From the NCBI GenBank assembly GCA_003956705.1, contig QZCP01000190.1, positions 236,011 to 300,010 on the forward strand: a stretch of 64,000 bases of DNA. The letters run 5' to 3'. Under the pieces are notes generated by a model. The model had not been told where the DNA came from. It saw nothing but the letters and a program-made list of their open reading frames with translations, and ran no database searches. Both the position numbers and the translations under genes were made by a program. Shown piece after piece: positions 37,557 through 48,547 of this stretch (positions are counted from its first letter, which is position 1; each line of letters begins with the position of its first letter). Origin of the DNA: Brevipalpus yothersi (Eukaryota > Arthropoda > Arachnida > Trombidiformes > Tenuipalpidae).

Positions 37557-40500
37557 ATCAGCAGTAATAAATTGAACTTTTTGAACATCTCATTGGACTC
37601 AATTTGTGATAACTTTGATTATTTTTGTCAATCAGAAATTTATTATGAGCAAGTTTGATAACTTTGTTTTTAAAAATCAGATCAAATGAGCTTCTCGAAT
37701 GTTTCATGGATTTTTCAAATTTTAAGAGTCATCAGACTGAAATCTGAAAACTGCCCATGAAACAATCCATTAAGAAGCAAATAGATTGATTCAAATGTTC
37801 GGAATCAAAGATTTTCAAATTTTATGCAACCTAAGAAGGGTTAAATTTAGAAGTTTTATAAAAATGCACAAAGGCTGCTGTGGTAAATTTTTCTCTATCA
37901 GTTTGAACAAGACACTTCAAATTATTTTGATGTTTCTTCAGAGTACTTGATTGACTCGTTCTTCAAGTCAGAAGTCTCACCTTCGATCCTGATCAATTCG
38001 ATTGAGCTATGCAAATAACTAGACATCTTAAGTCTGACCATGTAATTATTATGCATGTATTTCCTTCTCAGAACTACTTACTTTTCCTTGATGAGGCTTA
38101 TTGAGTATTTCGGAGTGTAATTTATGACGTGATGGGTCTTACAATTGGTTACTTGCATGTCTCTGGAAAATTTAAAATTTCCAGTTCCGGCTGCCAAGAT
38201 GTTTTCCACATTGGACATCCTTGTCTCTGTTTGACATTTGCTCTCCCCAAAACTTTCTCTAATAGTTTTCAATATTTGGATGACAATTTTTCTTATGACC
38301 AGAAGTCATTTACTTGTCGCATTTCTAACCAGATTTTTGAAGCCAATATATCATTTATATTGGCCATTCACATGCAACATTTTTATTCATACACCTTCAG
38401 AAGGCAAAAATTCTGTCTGATGTAGACTTTTATTCATCTTGAGCCTTAGGTAAAAAGAGGCGAATGGTCCATTAGGAGTCATAAATCAGTTACCAGGAAA
38501 ATTTCCCAAGAATATTGTTCATCAGATTGGATCAGTGACATTAGAGTTACATCTCACGACTCACAGATCGACCGACCCAATCACTCTTTTGCCTTCCCAT
38601 TCTTGTCAACGTTTATCTTTCGATACATTTTTCTCTCTTATCAGAGAACAATCAAACATATTTCTACCAGGATAGACTAGACAGAGATGGTAAATGGATG
38701 GAAATTCATCATCATTATCAATTTGAAACAGTGATTGGATGAATTTTCTTTGGAAAAAGCTGACACGATCGAATAAAATTTTTTTATCTATCAGGATATC
38801 CAACCAATATTTGGGTCACAGATAGGAAACACATTAATAATTCTGATCTGACATTTTATTCAACAACTTTCAAATGTTCTTGAAAATTATTTCTACCAGG
38901 AAGAATAATTTTCACTTTGCTCGATAAACAACAAGGAATAAAAATAACTCGGTTGTTTATGCTGAGAGTCATTTTGAATTTGAAAAATAAATACGCTTGG
39001 ATGCATGACCTTTAAATTGCGTAATTTTTTTACTCACATAGATTTGCAAATCTGGAATCTAAGTTTAGAAATACAAGAACATAGAAGAACTATTAATGTC
39101 ATTAGTGTCCAGATGCTCAGTAATAGTTTCCAATTTTTTTTCCAAAGAAAAATCTATCAAACAAATCTCCTCCTCTTCTCCCTCCCACTTTCAGGGAAAG
39201 GTTAGAGCCGAAAAAGAAAATCGGTAAAAAGTATCAAAGGATAAATGATATTATATTATTGACAATTGTAAGTGGATTTTCCAATCATTCAATTGCAATT
39301 TTTCCAGTGTCGTAGGTCGTCATAACTTGATTGGATTGGACATACGATACGATACGAACAAACCGATTAAGCCGTTGAATCGCTCAAATACGTCAAAGAT
39401 GTAATAATAATAATAAATAGCTTGTAAAGACGTCGAAAAGCTTTTAGAAACAAGTTTGCCATGCAGTAGTTGCCACATTCTGAGCCATTCTGAGCCATTT
39501 TGAGCCATTATCAGCCCAAGGCGCTGGAAAAGCAACGGAATCTTCTTACATAGACTGTTGTTTCTATTTATGTATAAATATTGGAAACAGGATCTCATCT
39601 GTGGGACAATATAATTGAAACTTCGGTGGCACAGTTTCGCAATCATCCTGGAATGGATAGATATCCAGCTCTCCGTCAGAAAAGTTTACTTACTATCCAA
39701 CGATAAATCAATTCATATCGTATTGATCGTCATCACGATTCTGTGTTCTTCAAGCCCAGATGAAATATGTAAGTTTTTGTAAAATTTTTTGTTCTTAGTG
39801 AGCGAAGTCTTTGTGATTAAGTTCTTTACTCGTTTGCTTCTCTTTTATTTGATTTATTAGAACAATCTTGATTATTCGAGATTATTTCACCTACAGTTTT
39901 TCCAGTGATGTGTGCAGTTCATATTTAAATTCATTCCAGTTAAATTTTTCCGCCTACCAATGAAGGAAGCTCATTAAATGCAGTCGGAATACATGAGTTT
40001 CTCCTAACCTTCAGAATATCATACGTTCTGATAATATTTTTTCTCTTTTTATTTATTCAACTAGTAGATTTTATAGATAAAAATTTGCCGAGTTAGAAAA
40101 CGAGAACAAGAGAGATTGATTCATTCCCATCCGATGAAGGCTATAGCAATGAGTTTATCTGTTTTTAGCATTGAGATCGATTGAGGGCTCATCTTAAGCG
40201 CTTTCATCATGAAATGTGAGCAGTTCTTAAAACTCAAGAGCCCTAATTCATAAAAAAAAATTCATCAGAAACTTGAATCGATACACGAAGATGAAATAGT
40301 TCCTGAGATCCATCTTTTTCCTAGCATTTTAATAATGATCACGAACTTCCTTACTCATAGTCAAAAATGATTGAATTCACGAAATGAGCCAATTAATTGA
40401 GTAGATTCATGCCTAAATTAAGGTGAATAGATCATGCAATCGAATGTTCACCTACAGTAGAGTTTTATGATCTTTTCCAGATCTTCTACAACCTATCCAA

Positions 40501-41722
40501 TACATAGAGAGGAAAAACCCATCGATCCACAGATCTTTCTCTACAAGTGTATGTGTTTCACCAAGAAGTTCTAAATCAGAACTGGATTATCTAGTAATTG
40601 CAGAAGTAGTTGTAACAACTTTCCGTAGGGATCAAGTCTGTGGAATGTGTGTGAGAAAAAGGTCACATACCGGTCGTTGTAATGGACACTAGTCGAGTCA
40701 ATCTCCATTATACATATATATATAAATGAATACATTTTCTTCCATCAATCCGATCCAGCTCATGAATTGAAGTTTTGGGTGTTGAAGAAGGGTTGAAACT
40801 AATCATTTCAGGTAAAGCTTCCCTCTTTTTTTCAAGCTTTCACACACACTTGCTGAAGCCTGAACGCTTCAACAGAGCAGCTTTTAACGAAGCTGCTTGT
40901 GTGAACAACAGAGCTTGTATCACTGATGCATGCCAGTTACTTATACTCACACTTACACACACACATTACAAGAAGATCTGTTTTTTTGGGTTTGTTTATC
41001 ATTTGTGGAATGTGGTGTTTGAATTGTAAATTGTGATGGAATTTGGTTGTTGATGAAATGTAGCTGTTTTCAAAATGTGATGTGTGCAGTGTTTGTGTGT
41101 GTCTAATAGTGTTGCAATTAGTTTAGTAATGATATAATATTTGTTCCTCGGTTTCACAGCCACGCATCCATAGGAATTGGCGCTAAACACTCACAACATG
41201 GTCGCCTTCTTATCGTTTCAATAGTCTTTCATTCCGCTAATTGTGTGGGCTTCAATAACGGTGGTGAAGATAAATTACGAGTAAGTAAGTTCATTGGACT
41301 TTATTAGTTGTCTTCATTTAGTTCTCAGGCTCATGATAATAATAGATGAATTCATTTGAATATGATACGGTAGTTGGAATGTGATGATGGAGGAGTATCC
41401 TTTTATTCCACCCACTTACCATTGAATGGTGATTGTGGACGTGGATTAATTGTGACTGTGTGAGTGTGTGTCTGAAGCCAATCTCCACTTGAGCTGCTCA
41501 TCATTCAATCCCTTTCTCTCTGTACACTCGATGATTTGAATTATTGTCGCTATTCTCTTGCTAAAGTGTTTCTTGTTCTTTTTCCCCCAGAATCTTCAAC
41601 CCACTAAGGCTCTAGTGTGTATTCTTAAATTCTTAAATCGATGAGAGAGCAAAAAAAACTAAAACAAAGAAATATCATTCGATTATTGTAAAGATGTATT
41701 CATCATACGAGTGCAGCTTATA
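37557..41722. other. Long intergenic region, NHE / GRAMD1-like
   Basis: Over 4 kb without a gene I can support on either strand. AT-rich; contains a triple direct repeat of a TGAGCCATT unit at 39479-39509. The last few hundred bases before 41723 may include 5' UTR exons of the GRAMD1-like gene. Open frames at 38129-38425, 39320-39646 and 40775-41029 show no family resemblance. Confidence 0.65.
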
Positions 41723-43633
41723 ATGAACTCGAATCAAAAAAATATTACCACAGTTCCTGATAACGAGACATCATCAACGATCAATCTATTCACTCTTGGC
41801 GCTTCTTCGCCCTCTCAATCGTCTTTAAGTGAATCAACTTCTTCCACTAATCAGCCCACATTGATTTTACGTGATAACATGGTGTTCAAAGCGCCGCTCT
41901 CGAAATTTTTCAAATCATCCAAGGACAAATCAAAATTTTTTCGTGAAAAATTTCTATCCACCATTGGAGATGATGAAACCGTTTTATATGATTGTTCTTG
42001 CGCTTTGGTCAAAGATTTTCTTATTCGTGGCCGTCTTTATGTCACTCAAAACTATTTATGCTTTCATGGACGCATTCTCAAGTTCTCCAAGACCGTGGTT
42101 CTAGATTTTGCTGATATTCTCAGTATTAAAAAAAGAAAGAGAATGGGTTTTAGTGTTTTGGAAATTTCAATTCATGGAGGTCAAAAATATTTGCTCACTT
42201 TTTTCTCTGCTTCTCGCAAAGATATTCACTCTACGATCAATATGGCATGGAAAAATTCTTCCCACTCCGATCAAATTCACAACATTGCTCATGATGAATC
42301 TCAAAATATCAAAAAAACCAAAAATTTTCCACCTACTATAACTCTATCCACATCTTCAAACTCCGAAGAAGATCCATCAAGTCAAAACAAGTCATATCCA
42401 TTACCTAAGAAAAATGCAACAGAAATATTCGGGCTTCTTGAAAGTGAACACTCTAATTGTGCATCCTCATCCGGCTCAACAGGACTTTCAAAGAAAGTTA
42501 CTAAGAATTCTGGAAAGAAAAGCTCTTCTGCTGGTGATCTGGATTATGATAGAAAATCAAATTGCATTCTACCGTCATCATCAGCTGAAGCAGACAGCTC
42601 CAATACTTGTGCAAATCGTGCTTCGAAGTGCTGTTTCACTGGGAATGGAAGTCGAGGAAGTGATTTTAAGATGCCCTTCAACGTTGATAAGATTTTCGAA
42701 CTTCTTTACGTCAATTATGATTGCTGGGAGGATTTTGATGCTAAACACAACATATCCGTGAGAAGAAGAGGAGTATGGCGCGAATCAGGGCAACAACAAT
42801 TGACAAACTATGGGATATTGGATACAATTGGACTTCGTGAACAAGAGGTTGGCCTGAAAATAACTTTCCCCTTCGAAAAGACCATAAACACTCACGATTC
42901 GCAATATATTATCAATTTTGAATCTAATCAATACTACCAAGTGAAACACGTTGTGGTAGTTGGTCAAGGAGCTCCATTCGCATCACATTTCTACACAATA
43001 ACTTCAGTCTGCCTTTCTAGAGGGGCATCTGATGATGAGAGCATAGTACACTTCCACTTTGAAACAGTTTTTGTCAAACGATCATGGGGAATGCAATCAT
43101 TTATCCATGATTCCTCATTCAAAGTTTCTCGAGAAATGTGGGCCGATCGTTGGCGAGCACTCCATGAGCTATGTGATAGGAAACCTGAATATTACTCCAA
43201 ACCTGGTGTTCATCAGAGTCTCTCCATCTTCCTTGAAGAATCTAGTTATATTTCAATGAATCCTGGAAATCAGTCAGTTCAAGTTGATGGAATATACCAG
43301 AGGAAGAACTCAAAACAGTCTCAAGATGAACCATTTACTTCTGGTTCAAGAAAAAGAGTTCAAAATACTCATGGTTCTCACACAAATCGAGCAAAAGCTA
43401 TGCTCTCTCCTATCTGTGATAGTCAGTCCAAATCAATTGAGGTAGAATCTCAACAGTTGATGTTTTTCTCTGGAAAGTTTGTTCTCGTTCTACTCATCTT
43501 ATCATTCTTACTGAATTTAGCACTTTTTCTACGCTTAAGGTGGCTTGATGCGCCTTCCATACTGTTTTCATGCTCATTCATGTCAGAAACACCGTCAAAC
43601 TGTCTGAATTCGCTTCCAAATTCTACTGGTTAA
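41723..43633 (+). CDS. GRAMD1/Aster-like ER sterol-transfer protein (GRAM + VASt domains)
   Basis: Probable member of the Aster/GRAMD1 family, ER-anchored proteins that bind plasma-membrane phosphatidylserine and cholesterol and move sterol to the ER. Single exon, 636 residues from the ATG at 41723; the frame continues a few codons upstream but without an ATG. Ser/Thr-rich N-terminus, then a GRAM domain at about residues 70-160 (FFREKFLSTIGDDETVLYDC, GRLYVTQNYLCFHGRI, ILSIKKRKRMGF), a Ser-rich linker, a VASt-like domain at about 315-500 (the CWEDFDAKHNISVRRRGVW region, HFYTITSVCL, KRSWGMQSFI), and one hydrophobic helix at about 585-610 (FVLVLLILSFLLNLALFL). The domain order is diagnostic; the VASt part is quite diverged, so the exact paralogue is open. 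Lack of introns over 1.9 kb is unusual beside its neighbours. Confidence 0.85.
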   Translation: MNSNQKNITTVPDNETSSTINLFTLGASSPSQSSLSESTSSTNQPTLILRDNMVFKAPLSKFFKSSKDKSKFFREKFLSTIGDDETVLYDCSCALVKDFLIRGRLYVTQNYLCFHGRILKFSKTVVLDFADILSIKKRKRMGFSVLEISIHGGQKYLLTFFSASRKDIHSTINMAWKNSSHSDQIHNIAHDESQNIKKTKNFPPTITLSTSSNSEEDPSSQNKSYPLPKKNATEIFGLLESEHSNCASSSGSTGLSKKVTKNSGKKSSSAGDLDYDRKSNCILPSSSAEADSSNTCANRASKCCFTGNGSRGSDFKMPFNVDKIFELLYVNYDCWEDFDAKHNISVRRRGVWRESGQQQLTNYGILDTIGLREQEVGLKITFPFEKTINTHDSQYIINFESNQYYQVKHVVVVGQGAPFASHFYTITSVCLSRGASDDESIVHFHFETVFVKRSWGMQSFIHDSSFKVSREMWADRWRALHELCDRKPEYYSKPGVHQSLSIFLEESSYISMNPGNQSVQVDGIYQRKNSKQSQDEPFTSGSRKRVQNTHGSHTNRAKAMLSPICDSQSKSIEVESQQLMFFSGKFVLVLLILSFLLNLALFLRLRWLDAPSILFSCSFMSETPSNCLNSLPNSTG

Positions 43634-43709
43634 TTTAATTATATTAATTAATTGAATAATTCTGTGAAATTATACCGGTTTCAGTTTATACTTTTGTAAT
43701 ATCTTTGTT

Positions 43710-43715
43710 AATAAA
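43710..43715 (+). terminator. Polyadenylation signal of the GRAMD1-like gene
   Basis: AATAAA 77 bases after the GRAMD1-like stop codon. Confidence 0.7.
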
Positions 43716-43994
43716 TGAAATTACGAGAGTCATCTAAAAATACAATCATTTAGAGAATTTTGTGATGGAGAAATATTCGTCAAGCTTGGAAAGTTCTTTC
43801 ATCAACCCAAAGAGTATCACAGTACATTACTCTTTGCATCAATAAGGTTTTTATTGACTCATTTTAATGAAATTTTTACGATCTAGGTTGTGGTCAAGAA
43901 TTGTGTATAAAAAAACTTTTTGCCAAAAATTTACGATAAAAAGATGTCACTTTGATCACTTGCAGCATGTGCGCATGAGCTAAATGAGATGTTG

Positions 43995-44006
43995 TTTTGG
44001 CGAAAA
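43995..44006 (+). promoter_or_regulatory. E2F/DP-like site upstream of LIN52
   Basis: TTTTGGCGAAAA, a relaxed E2F/DP-type sequence with a GGCG core flanked by T and A runs, 133 bases before the LIN52 start. Functional use is inferred only from sequence and from LIN52 being a cell-cycle gene. Confidence 0.4.
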
Positions 44007-44138
44007 AATAAATTTAAATTAAATGTTAAACATTTAATGTTTTTCAATGTTTTGATGGACATCTTTTGACCTGTATATTTGTCTAGTTCAATTATTGGCC
44101 CGTTCGTTCATCTAGTTGAGTACTGATTGTTGGTTAAA

Positions 44139-44716
44139 ATGAATACTAAGCCAGCTTCTTCGTTGACATTTGAAATCGATGAGATTGACAGTGATTATCG
44201 TCCTGACAAAGCTTTTGAAACTTATCTATTCTCGGAGGAAAGACTTCGATCAAGTCCTGAGCTTTGGCCAGAACAAAGTAAGTAGTCTATTTGAATGATT
44301 ATTTCTTTTGTCTAATCATTATTTGTTTGTTTAGTTCCTGGAATGTGCGATCTTTTGAGGAGCTCTTCTCCACTCAATTCCGATATATTCCAGTGTGATT
44401 CATTTGGTGAGAAGCAAGAGCCACCTGAATGGGTTAGAGATTTGGACCAGGACGATATCAATATGCTGAATGGTCTCAGCAGTTTGAACACAAATGCATT
44501 ATTTGAAAAAGTGAAAGAACTGAAAGATCTATCTTTTCAATTAGGGTGAGTTAAAGTTTTCTTCTTTATCTACCGTCTTTTGATCTTAAATTTCTTTTCT
44601 GGCAACACAGGGTTGAGGAAGCTCATGAAATGACTCGAGGAAAATTTCTATCAGTATTAACCGAGGCTGATGGTTTTCCAGCATTCACCGATAAATCTCG
44701 GGCAACATCTCATTGA
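44139..44716 (+). CDS. lin-52: LIN52, subunit of the MuvB/DREAM complex
   Basis: Small scaffold subunit of the MuvB core, which together with E2F/DP and a pocket protein represses cell-cycle genes, and with MYB activates them. Exons 44139-44277, 44335-44545 and 44611-44716 give 151 residues (human 116); the extra length is an acidic N-terminus and a short tail. The signature SSPELWPEQIPG, PPEWVRDLDQDDINMLNGL and EEAHEMTRGKFLSVL align over nearly the whole human protein. An LFSEE sequence (LxSxE, the suboptimal pocket-protein motif) lies just before the Ser-Pro that corresponds to the DYRK1A-phosphorylated Ser28. Polyadenylation signal at 44806-44811. Convergent with TIMMDC1. Confidence 0.95.
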
Positions 44717-44805
44717 GGATCTTGAAAGCCTACGGCTCGAGTCAGTAATGCCAGCTGGATCTAATTGTGTGAATATTTTATAAGCCTATCATCTGAATTG
44801 ATGAA

Positions 44806-44811
44806 AATAAA
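44806..44811 (+). terminator. Polyadenylation signal of LIN52
   Basis: AATAAA 90 bases after the LIN52 stop codon. Confidence 0.75.
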
Positions 44812-45021
44812 AGCTATGAGCTGATATTATCATTACATTTTCATGTATGTTTTCGTGTATTGATGTTGAGTGAGGTTTTTACACAACAATGATTGTAATG
44901 AATTTGAGTCATTATTGAGCAAATTTTGATCAAATTCTCAAAGCCATAGGGTAGAATGATAAAAACTAAATGAAAATTGACGAGTAAAATTTTCATTACA
45001 AGCAAAATTACAATCTAATTA

Positions 45022-45982
45022 TCAAACTTGGTACTCTTCGGGTAATTTTTTAACAAAATCAGGGGGCTCGTCACACTTCGAAAATGAATCATCTACTATT
45101 CCTTTATCAGAATAATTAGCGACTATTATATCATGATCTAGGATTCTTGTTTCAGGTTTATCACTATCAAAAGTATTGAGATACCTAAGTCTCGTCATTG
45201 CTTCGATTTCTTTCTTAACTCTTTTTTTGGATGAAAAATCTTGCATATCACGCCATCGTAAAGCAAAATCAGAATATGGAATATCTAGAAGCCAAAGATA
45301 TGATTTACAGAAGATTCCAATTGGTAAACCAATGAGTCCACCAGCAAACAGAGAAGTTCGTATCATTGCTTTAGGTCCTCTATACAAGCCATAAAAAGCA
45401 CCTCCTAACGCTCCAGATATCACCATATCGGATGTCCATATATCATTTCGATAAGCGACAAAAGTTGACGCTGTAATTGCGAAGAAAGTAGCCACCAGAC
45501 AGGTACTACCAGCAAATCGTAAGCCATTCCTAGCTGATGCTAGTAGTGTCATGCCGACTATTTTCCTAGCATAATCAGGTTTTCCGGCGAATTGATATTC
45601 ATTGAATCTCTCTCTCATGTCTGAAATTGAAAACGAATTCATTAATTATGAAAATGAGCTCACAAGAATTCCTTGAGATAGACGCTCAATTTAATATCAC
45701 AATCATCACAATTACACTCACAATAGGCATAACGATGTAGATTTTCTCACCTTGCATAATGGTTCTTGAAGCAATCATAGATCCGAATGTGAAACCGGTG
45801 AAGAGACTTCCAAGAATAACATTTTCAACGAATTCCGGCTCTAAACTTTGGGTTCCATAAAATAAACCATGATAGAATCGTTTAATTCGCCGCCAACCAG
45901 CAGGATTCAATCCCAGTGGAGTTTTATCATCATCATCTCTGAATTCTTTATCTGACTTGAATTTACTCAACCAAGTAGGCAT
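45022..45982 (-). CDS. TIMMDC1: TIMMDC1-like mitochondrial complex I assembly factor
   Basis: Inner-membrane protein of the Tim17/22/23 superfamily; TIMMDC1 acts in assembly of the membrane arm of respiratory complex I. Two exons, 45982-45751 and 45620-45022, join in phase to 276 residues (human 285). N-terminal part GLNPAGWRRIKRFYHGLFYG, hydrophobic segment at about residues 55-75 (ENVILGSLFTGFTFGSMIAS), then further Gly-rich helices (GSTCLVATFFAITASTFVAY; SGALGGAFYGLYRGPKAMI with the GALxGAxYG pattern of the superfamily; GGLIGLPIGI), and a hydrophilic C-terminus. Start at 45982 is the first ATG and the 5' end faces the SILK-repeat gene. The Tim17-like Gly pattern and the overall layout support TIMMDC1 over true translocase subunits, which are shorter. 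Confidence 0.85.
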
Positions 45983-46845
45983 ATTAATCAGATATCAAAA
46001 TCACAACACCATGCCTAAACTAATTCATAGAGTTTTCTCAAAAGCTTATTCGAACTGCGGAATCTGTATGTAGATGAATAAATTGAATGGACCCAATCAA
46101 CATCACTCGAAGCAAATAATTATCCACTGATCACTTACCCACCTTTTTCATCGATTAATAGTATCCAAAATTATCATTTTACCAATTTGATTACACCAGT
46201 AGCAATCAACAAGACATCACTTTGTAGATGATGAAGCGGTCAAAAGCAGCACATTTGTTGCTGTTATGAAGCATGTTTCATCATCAGTAAAGAGAGAGAG
46301 TTGAGCACGCGGCCGTTTCAGTAAACAACACATCAAGCCAATCGAGCTTCTTTTTATACATCTTCTCATCTGCCACCATCAGTGCTCTCAAATCATTTAT
46401 GTTGCCTCTTTCTCTCTTTCTCTCATGTCAGTGCAAGTACCTTCTCAACTGTGATCTGAATGAAATACTCTCTCTTTGACTGCTCACCAATTAATTGATG
46501 TTATGATTCATGAACAGAGATTATATATTTGAACACTGTTGCCTTTCCGCTATTCATCTGCCAGCTCAATTAGGCTCAGCCGTGCAATGGTCAGTTTGTC
46601 AACAGTCATTCGATAACATTCGACATGATTTCCCTTATTAGAATGATTGGAAGAATGATCAGGCAATATTTCATATGAACTTTTCCGATCAGGGCTTTCC
46701 AGTCCTGATTGATGAGAGAAGGATCTATGGAATTTGGGCCAGTTTATGTCTCGTGAGATTGGGGAGATCTTTCAAATTTATACTGAATTCTTCATGTATT
46801 CATTTTTTCTTCTTCTTCTTCTTTTTCTTCCCTTCTATTCAACAG
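45983..46845. other. Divergent intergenic region, TIMMDC1 / SILK-repeat gene
   Basis: Probable bidirectional promoter and the missing 5' exon(s) of the SILK-repeat gene. A (CTT)n pyrimidine tract at 46806-46830 leads into the acceptor at 46844-46845. No start codon for the SILK-repeat gene could be fixed. Confidence 0.55.
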
Positions 46846-47678
46846 GAACAATCATCAAGCAACAAGTCCTCTCCTTATCCAGCTTCTATTTTGAAGAAAC
46901 GGGACAAATCAGAGCCAAGCTTCAATACCTCCAGTATTAATCCAAGCTCAACTGGAGGTAGCGTCCAATCGATTCTCAAAAGACACTCACTGCCTAGCGA
47001 TGTGGAGAACAATAATTTGTATACCTCATCACGAAATGATGTTGAGCCAACTCCGATTCTTAAGAAGCATAGCCTATCCGAATCAAGTCGTGACGACATG
47101 GCTCCCAAATCGATTCTCAAAAAGAAGTCCAGTTTCGAGGATAGCAGCCGACATGAAAAGGTAATTCCTTTCAATCGTTCAAATAGTGATGAGAGAGTTC
47201 TGGAAAGTTGTGCCTTTTAGCATTCTTGCTTTTCTGACTCCTTTTGAAGATAAACAAAAGCTAGTTGATTATTAATGATTATTTTCTGAGGAAGATTCAA
47301 TTATATTTTTGATTCATCGATTTTTGGGTCAATCTCTACTTGGAACAATAAGCCAGAATAGAACTCTCTTACAAACTCTTCGATCCAACTGAGTATTTGA
47401 GTACTAAGAATTTGTGTAAATCTTTGATCTTCTCTACAAATCGATATCTTCTTCTATTTCCTTCTCTGAATAGAAGAATAACTTGGGGATCTAATCAGTT
47501 TCTTCATAGATAAGTGTTAGAGTGTTAGACTCTACGTTTATTCTTTCAACTCTTGATGCTAACTATTGATCGAACATGATTAATTTCTTTACAGGTTCGA
47601 CCGATTCTCAAAAAGAACAGAAGCACCGAAGAGTTTGACAAGAGTCATCACCAGGAATCAAGACATTCTCTGATATAA
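46846..47678 (+). CDS. SILK-repeat protein (5' end not located)
   Basis: Not recognised as a named orthologue. Two exons, 46846-47160 and 47595-47678, both phase 0, encode 132 residues; a strong pyrimidine tract and AG precede the first, so at least one 5' exon is missing. The sequence is five repeats of an ILKK/ILKR core followed by a Ser-rich segment: ASILKKRDKS, QSILKRHSLPS, TPILKKHSLSES, KSILKKKSSFE and RPILKKNRSTEE. Three contain SILK, matching the [GS]IL[RK] docking motif for protein phosphatase 1, and two have Pro in place of Ser. Serines lie a few residues after each basic core, suiting basophilic-kinase sites. Arrays like this occur, as far as I recall, in insect supervillin-type proteins, but no gelsolin or villin-headpiece domain is seen here. 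Signal for polyadenylation at 48036-48041. Confidence 0.7.
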
Positions 47679-48547
47679 CTCATTGCTCAATGGACTTTTC
47701 TTACGACGACCATTGTCCAGATACTTAAGCTATCCTCTTTTCAACTTTACTGCGGTCCTATTTCTTACATGTTGAGTGATTTGCCTTCCATCACTCGAGG
47801 GGAGGTTTTTTAGACTGACAAAAGAAACTCTGCTGCATTTTCTAGGAAATATTTTTGGATTGACTCATCTACACTCCCTACAAACATGGAGCAGTTATAA
47901 ATTTGGCTCTGATAATTTTTCGGAGGAGCAAAAGTATTTTCACGCATACACTTCCTCGCTGCCGTCTTGAAGACCTCACAATGTGGAAATCACTTTCTAA
48001 GAAATCATCTTACCGTCCGATCTCTGAGAAACAATAATAAAGAGCCTTCGATTGACGCTACTACTCTATGGAACTGATGATGAAGCTTTGGTTCTCAAGA
48101 AGCATCTGAGATCGCTAAATTTTTCTACACTCTCCTCCATGTTGTCGAAAAGTTGCTACTGAGAGAGAATTACATACTTTAATTCTCAAGGCACCATTAA
48201 CCAAACAGTATATTTAAATATATATCCCTCTCTGTGATGAGAATTTGACAATTTTTTGATATCTGAAACGTTTTCCCGCTCTTCTCATAAAATTCCTCAG
48301 TGTTTTGAAGGAAATTCATGTGTTTTTTTGGAATTCGTATAAACGCATTCGTATGACAACCAAAATTGCCTTCTCTTGTACGATGTACGTTTTGCTCTAA
48401 AAATTTGTTGTCTTTATCACAAAATAAAACTTATACTCTTTAAGAAAAATCAATACAAGCTTATTGATCTGTAATAATTATTTTCATTTGATGATGGTGA
48501 TTAGAAATGATGACTTTCAAGGGTAAATTCATTGATTGACTCATGGC
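47679..48547. other. Convergent intergenic region, SILK-repeat gene / RPP21
   Basis: Contains the long 3' UTR of the SILK-repeat gene and the 3' flank of RPP21. A frame at 47776-47970 lacks resemblance and is not called. Confidence 0.65.
48036..48041 (+). terminator. Candidate polyadenylation signal of the SILK-repeat gene
   Basis: AATAAA about 360 bases after the stop codon; the first clear signal on that strand. Confidence 0.5.

Larger units (their letters stand above)
43634..44138. other. Intergenic region, GRAMD1-like / LIN52
   Basis: Contains the GRAMD1-like polyadenylation signal, an E2F-like site at 43995-44006 and an AT-rich palindrome at 44018-44038. No coding segment. Confidence 0.7.

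Noticed and set aside
40775..41029. 84-residue frame before the GRAMD1-like gene
   Set aside because: No conserved pattern, ends in CA-repeat-derived residues, no splice context.
41711..41722. Slightly longer GRAMD1-like start
   Set aside because: The extra codons begin with GTG; the first real ATG in frame is at 41723.
44018..44038. AT-rich palindrome upstream of LIN52
   Set aside because: Ten-base arms composed almost only of A and T are expected by chance in DNA this AT-rich.
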